A DNA stretch of 8,500 nucleotides from Planctomycetota bacterium (lineage in GTDB: Bacteria; Planctomycetota; SZUA-567; H5-PLA8). The position numbers and the translations under genes are program-made. The stretch is taken from the NCBI GenBank assembly GCA_025355035.1, contig JANXLS010000220.1, positions 1 to 8,500 of the forward strand. Direction: 5' to 3'. Shown here one piece after another: positions 6,110-8,500 of the stretch (its first letter is position 1; each line of letters begins with the position of its first letter). The notes beneath the pieces were generated by a model that saw nothing but the letters and a program-made list of their open reading frames with translations, did not search any database and was not told the DNA's origin.

Positions 6110-7033
6110 CTACTTCCACGGAGCCTGCAAACCCAAATCATTCAGCTTCTCTTCAAATTCATTTCGTTCGCGATGCCGCTTAAGCCCTTTATCGTCGCGG
6201 ATCAGCCAACCAAATTCCTGCGCCTTCGCCACAGCGTCTACAATTCTTCCGGACGCAATCGCTCCGAGCACTTCCATCTCCAAGCGCGACAGATGCTCCG
6301 CGTTGAAGTGGTAGTCCATGTACGCTTCCCACGAATAGGGGCACCAGCGTTTCACGATCTCTTCGCCCAGCACTGTCGCGTAGGCGCGGATCTCTTCCTG
6401 CGCGTGACTGTCCATGCGCAGCCCGATGAAATGCAGCAGATTATGCAGATCGCACTTCCAGTATGCTTCCGTGTACGTCGAGAGGGGGAGATCCTTTCGC
6501 GCCTGCTCGCGCGCCACGCCCTTCGCGAGCCGATCGTCGTACAACGCGCGGGAGAGGTTCAGCAACTCTGCTTCTTTCAGCGATAAGTCGTTGCCGAGCG
6601 TCGTGTCCAAAAAACCGGCGCTTCCCTGGCGATTCTCAGCAGCCTGCTTGCGCCACAAATCGGGCGTCGTGCGCTGAGCGGCATCGATCGCCACTGAGTA
6701 ACGTGTTGAATACTCGTTGACATTTGCCGTGCGGTGACGGATCCACTGCCGCCAGCAATCCATCGGAACGCGCACGTGAAATTTGATCTCGCACATTTCA
6801 AACGGCGTCGTGTGCCGATGCCGTAGAAGGTAGCGAATCAGTCCACGATCCTCGCTCACCTTCTTCGTCCCGATCCCGTACGACACGCGAGCGGCCTGCA
6901 CAATCGCCGCATCCGAGCCCATGTAATCGACGACGCGGATGAACCCGTCATCGAGCACTTTGAATACTTTGCCCAAAATCTCATCGAGCGCCGGGACCGA
7001 CAAACGCGCCAGCTTCTCAGCAGTTTCTGCCAT
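6110..7033 (-). CDS. thyX: FAD-dependent thymidylate synthase ThyX
   Basis: Makes dTMP from dUMP using methylene-tetrahydrofolate, FAD and NADPH, replacing ThyA in organisms that lack it. From the ATG at 7033 the protein has 307 residues, in the longer range for the family. The signature RHRX7S is present as R99-H100-R101 to S109 (RHRTANVNEYS), with the usual RYS following. Other conserved stretches are LRHRHTTPFEM, where the histidines and the TPFE loop contact FAD, and REQARKDLPLSTYTE with LRMDSHAQEEIR, which hold the nucleotide-binding arginines. The last 60 or so residues form a helical, charged C-terminal tail common to this longer branch. An in-frame TTG at 7045 would add four residues, but it has no ribosome binding site, whereas GGA about seven bases and AAGAG directly before the ATG support 7033. 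A candidate promoter lies at 7070-7098. Confidence 0.95.
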   Translation of the reverse strand: MAETAEKLARLSVPALDEILGKVFKVLDDGFIRVVDYMGSDAAIVQAARVSYGIGTKKVSEDRGLIRYLLRHRHTTPFEMCEIKFHVRVPMDCWRQWIRHRTANVNEYSTRYSVAIDAAQRTTPDLWRKQAAENRQGSAGFLDTTLGNDLSLKEAELLNLSRALYDDRLAKGVAREQARKDLPLSTYTEAYWKCDLHNLLHFIGLRMDSHAQEEIRAYATVLGEEIVKRWCPYSWEAYMDYHFNAEHLSRLEMEVLGAIASGRIVDAVAKAQEFGWLIRDDKGLKRHRERNEFEEKLNDLGLQAPWK

Positions 7034-7069
7034 CTCTTTTTCCAATCCGTAATCGAGGACTCTTTAACG

Positions 7070-7098
7070 AGTATATTAATCGCAAGCCCATTTTTAAA
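7070..7098 (-). promoter_or_regulatory. Candidate sigma70-type promoter of thyX
   Basis: On the minus strand TTTAAA (7098-7093), a 17-base spacer and TATACT (7075-7070) match the -35 and -10 consensus in four and five of six positions. Transcription would begin near 7063, giving a leader of about 30 bases before the thyX ATG. The AT-rich setting raises the chance of a random match. Confidence 0.35.
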
Positions 7099-7111
7099 CA
7101 ATCAAACAATT

Positions 7112-7271
7112 AATTCGACGACCCGGGGGAAGCTTGGACAGACGGGGCCAAGCGAGACGAACTCTTTGCCTTGGTCGCGCTCGCACCGTCGCACTCCCGA
7201 AGTCGAATTGGAAGTTGTAGAGCCTGCCCCGGAAAAGTAGTGTAAGAGGGCTGGCTTCTACGGGGGTGCGA
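7112..7271. other. GC-rich block with multiple inverted repeats (candidate structured RNA or repeat element)
   Basis: This non-coding block between thyX and the YdeI-like gene is GC-rich, whereas both flanks (7046-7111 and 7272-7323) are AT-rich. Inverted pairs seen: GCTTGG 7132-7137 with CCAAGC 7148-7153 (ten-base loop); an alternative pairing of GGCCAAG 7146-7152 with CTTGGTC 7170-7176 (one G.U); AATTCGAC 7112-7119 with GTCGAATT 7202-7209; TCGCACTCCCG 7189-7199 with CGGGGGTGCGA 7261-7271 (eleven pairs, one G.U); and, inside that, GTAGAGCC 7217-7224 with GGCTTCTAC 7253-7261 (one bulge). The last two stack into a long arm. CTTGG occurs on both sides of CCAAG, so two forms compete. No known RNA family was recognised. 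It could be the leader of the gene at 7324, a small RNA on either strand, or an interspersed repeat unit. No typical U-run terminator follows. Confidence 0.4.
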
Positions 7272-7323
7272 ATCGTTAAAAAATTTATCCAAGCGCAGAG
7301 CTTAAAGTCGGAGTCTGACACCC

Positions 7324-7968
7324 ATGACCAACCAAAATCCGAAAGTAGACGTCTATTTCAAAAGCGTAAAAAAGTGGTACGATGAATTGCAGATGCTACG
7401 AAAAATCATACTCGACTGCAGTCTGACTGAAGAACTCAAGTGGCGGGTCCCGTGTTACACTCTGCAGGGCAGCAACATTGTGATCATCGGTGGATTCAAA
7501 GAATACTGCGCGCTGACGTTCGTCAAAGGTGTCTTGTTGAAAGATTCCACGGGTATCCTGCTTAAACCCGGCGAGAGCACGCAGTCCGCGCGCCTGATCC
7601 GCTTCACCCGCGTTCAGGAAATAGTCAACTTGGAACCCGTTTTGAAAGCCTATATTAACGAAGCCATTGACGTGGAAAAAACCGGTCTAAAAGTGATTTT
7701 TAAAAAGACTCCCGAACCGGTTCCCGAAGAACTCCAATCGAAACTGGATGAAATCCCCGCCTTAAAAACAGCGTGGAATGTTTTGACGCCCGGACGCCAA
7801 CGCGCCTACATCCTCTACTTTTCTGCGCCCAAACAATCCAAATCAAAACAGTCACGAATCGAAAACTCCATGCTGAAAATTCTCGCTGGAAAAGGAATCA
7901 ACGATTGCACCTGCGGTCTCTCCAAAAGGCTGCCCGCTTGCGACGGCTCACACAAAGCAATTCGATGA
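7324..7968 (+). CDS. YdeI/OmdA-type DUF1801 protein with C-terminal CDGSH iron-sulfur motif
   Basis: A 214-residue cytoplasmic protein of unknown biochemical function. Residues about 15-115 match the DUF1801 (YdhG/YdeI-like) fold: YFKSVKKWYDELQMLRKI, LTEELKWRVPCYTL and FKEYCALTFVKG. Residues about 130-190 match the YdeI/OmpD-associated (OmdA) region: PVPEELQSKLDEIPALKTAWNVL, then LTPGRQRAYILYFSAPKQSKSKQSRIE. The final 20 residues contain C195-x-C197-xx-S200-xxx-P204-x-C206-D-G-S-H210, an exact match to the CDGSH 2Fe-2S consensus (three Cys, one His), so a redox or labile cluster is likely. The family is linked to stress or bacteriocin resistance in some bacteria, but mechanism is unproven. 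The ATG follows GGAG by ten bases. The gene is lysine-rich, with more AT-rich codons (many AAA, ATT, GAA) than its neighbours, which suggests acquisition, perhaps from Bacteroidota-like or Firmicutes-like donors (inference). Confidence 0.85.
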   Translation: MTNQNPKVDVYFKSVKKWYDELQMLRKIILDCSLTEELKWRVPCYTLQGSNIVIIGGFKEYCALTFVKGVLLKDSTGILLKPGESTQSARLIRFTRVQEIVNLEPVLKAYINEAIDVEKTGLKVIFKKTPEPVPEELQSKLDEIPALKTAWNVLTPGRQRAYILYFSAPKQSKSKQSRIENSMLKILAGKGINDCTCGLSKRLPACDGSHKAIR

Positions 7969-8105
7969 GTTCGAATAAGGGCGGTGCCCCAGAACTGTAC
8001 CTTGCTCTTGGCCGGGAAGCACGGATTTGAAACACGAGTTCATTGAATTACAATTCAGATCCCGATCGAAGCAAATTCAACATCATCCGAGGCGAATTCA
8101 AAATT

Positions 8106-8500
8106 ATGCTCGACACACCCCACATAACGCAAACCACAGCTCAACCCACCGCCGTTATCCACCTCACCATTCCGCGCGCCGAAATTCGTAACGTCATGGG
8201 CCCCGGCATCCGCGAATTGATGTCCACCGTCGCGGCGCAAGGCATCAAACCTGTCGGCCCGTGGTTTTCCCACCACTTGAAGATGGCGAAAGACATTTTC
8301 GATTTCGAGATCAGCGTTCCCGTCAGCGCGCCCGTCACCGCTTCGGGCCGAGTAACGCCCAGCCAATGGCCCGCGTTGAAAGTCGTACGGACAACATACC
8401 ACGGCCCTTACGAAGGTCTCCCCGGCGCGTGGAGCGAATTCATGACATGGATCGCCGCCAACGGCCATTCACCCGCCCCGGACCTCTATGAATCTTACGT
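8106..8500 (+). CDS. GyrI-like small-molecule-binding domain protein, 3' end cut by window edge
   Basis: Stand-alone member of the GyrI-like/AraC effector-binding (SHS2-module) family, proteins that bind hydrophobic or cationic small molecules, and sometimes hydrolyse or sequester them. About 131 residues are in the window, most of a family that is typically about 150-160 long. The protein opens MLDTPHITQTTAQPTAVIHL, as many single-domain relatives do. Then follow IRELMSTVAAQGIKPVGPWFSHH, a FDFEISVPV strand, WPALKVVRTTYHGPYEGL, and AWSEFMTWIAANGHSPAP before DLYESY, where the conserved Glu/Tyr of the binding pocket lie. No DNA-binding domain precedes it. The start at ATG 8106 is supported by the family-like N-terminus; GAGG lies 13 bases upstream, rather far. 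An upstream TTG at 8043 is in frame but adds unrelated sequence. It follows the YdeI-like gene on the same strand after 137 bases, with no clear promoter or terminator between. Confidence 0.87.
   Translation, partial: MLDTPHITQTTAQPTAVIHLTIPRAEIRNVMGPGIRELMSTVAAQGIKPVGPWFSHHLKMAKDIFDFEISVPVSAPVTASGRVTPSQWPALKVVRTTYHGPYEGLPGAWSEFMTWIAANGHSPAPDLYESY

Noticed and set aside
6011..6586. Open frame of 191 codons on the plus strand
   Set aside because: Antisense to thyX and to the thyX-rlmN spacer; no domain.
7034..7045. TTG start of thyX at 7045
   Set aside because: No ribosome binding site precedes it, and the ATG 12 bases later has a suitable one.
7094..7321. Minus-strand frame of 75 codons and a plus-strand stop-free stretch from 7114 in the thyX/YdeI spacer
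   Set aside because: The plus stretch has no usable start, the minus one has no convincing ribosome binding site, and the GC-rich inverted repeats explain the absence of stops better than coding does. An eroded gene fragment cannot be fully excluded.
7976..7995. GGGC/GCCC hairpin after the YdeI-like gene as a terminator
   Set aside because: The stem has only four pairs and no T-run follows it.
1..8500. tRNA, rRNA, CRISPR array, insertion sequence or defence gene cluster
   Set aside because: Reading both strands gave no cloverleaf, no regularly spaced identical repeats, no transposase or nuclease-type proteins, and no terminal inverted repeats with target duplications.

Overview
The window is bacterial chromosome of moderate GC (roughly mid-50s percent by eye), densely coding on both strands, with no tRNA, rRNA, CRISPR array, transposase or phage gene that I can see. 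It carries nine protein genes, two of them cut by the window edges. The mix (a receiver-like/PATAN protein, a secreted ApbE with the 'STSGDAEQ' and 'GDPPPGK' style of motifs, a ThyX thymidylate synthase, frequent GTG/TTG starts) suggests a Planctomycetes/Verrucomicrobia-like or similar environmental lineage. That assignment is inference from protein style and is weak.

Layout. Positions 1-830 (minus) hold most of an extended SDR sugar-nucleotide enzyme, starting at TTG behind a strong ribosome binding site. A 168-base divergent spacer separates it from a plus-strand pair, a CtBP-like D-2-hydroxyacid dehydrogenase (999-1985) whose stop overlaps the start of a GNAT acetyltransferase (1982-2425). 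This pair converges, with four bases between stops, on a minus-strand pair read in the order small membrane protein (3671-3447) then secreted FAD:protein FMN transferase ApbE (3434-2430). Further minus-strand genes follow: a degenerate-receiver plus PATAN/DUF4388 protein (4790-3819), the 23S rRNA/tRNA methyltransferase RlmN (6012-4939) and the FAD-dependent thymidylate synthase ThyX (7033-6110).

The right end differs. A 290-base spacer between thyX and the next gene contains a GC-rich block (about 7112-7271) with several inverted repeats, set between AT-rich flanks. It leads into a plus-strand, lysine-rich YdeI/DUF1801-type protein (7324-7968) that ends in a perfect CDGSH iron-sulfur motif. 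A GyrI-like small-molecule-binding protein (8106 to the edge) follows. This segment looks more accessory than the rest.

How the genes work together: RlmN and ThyX are housekeeping functions. The dehydrogenase/GNAT pair and the membrane protein/ApbE pair look like small translationally linked units. No multi-gene defence or biosynthetic system is evident. The most unusual items are the YdeI-CDGSH fusion, the structured block before it, the PATAN protein with a receiver that has lost its acidic pocket, and a lysine at a metal-site position of ApbE.
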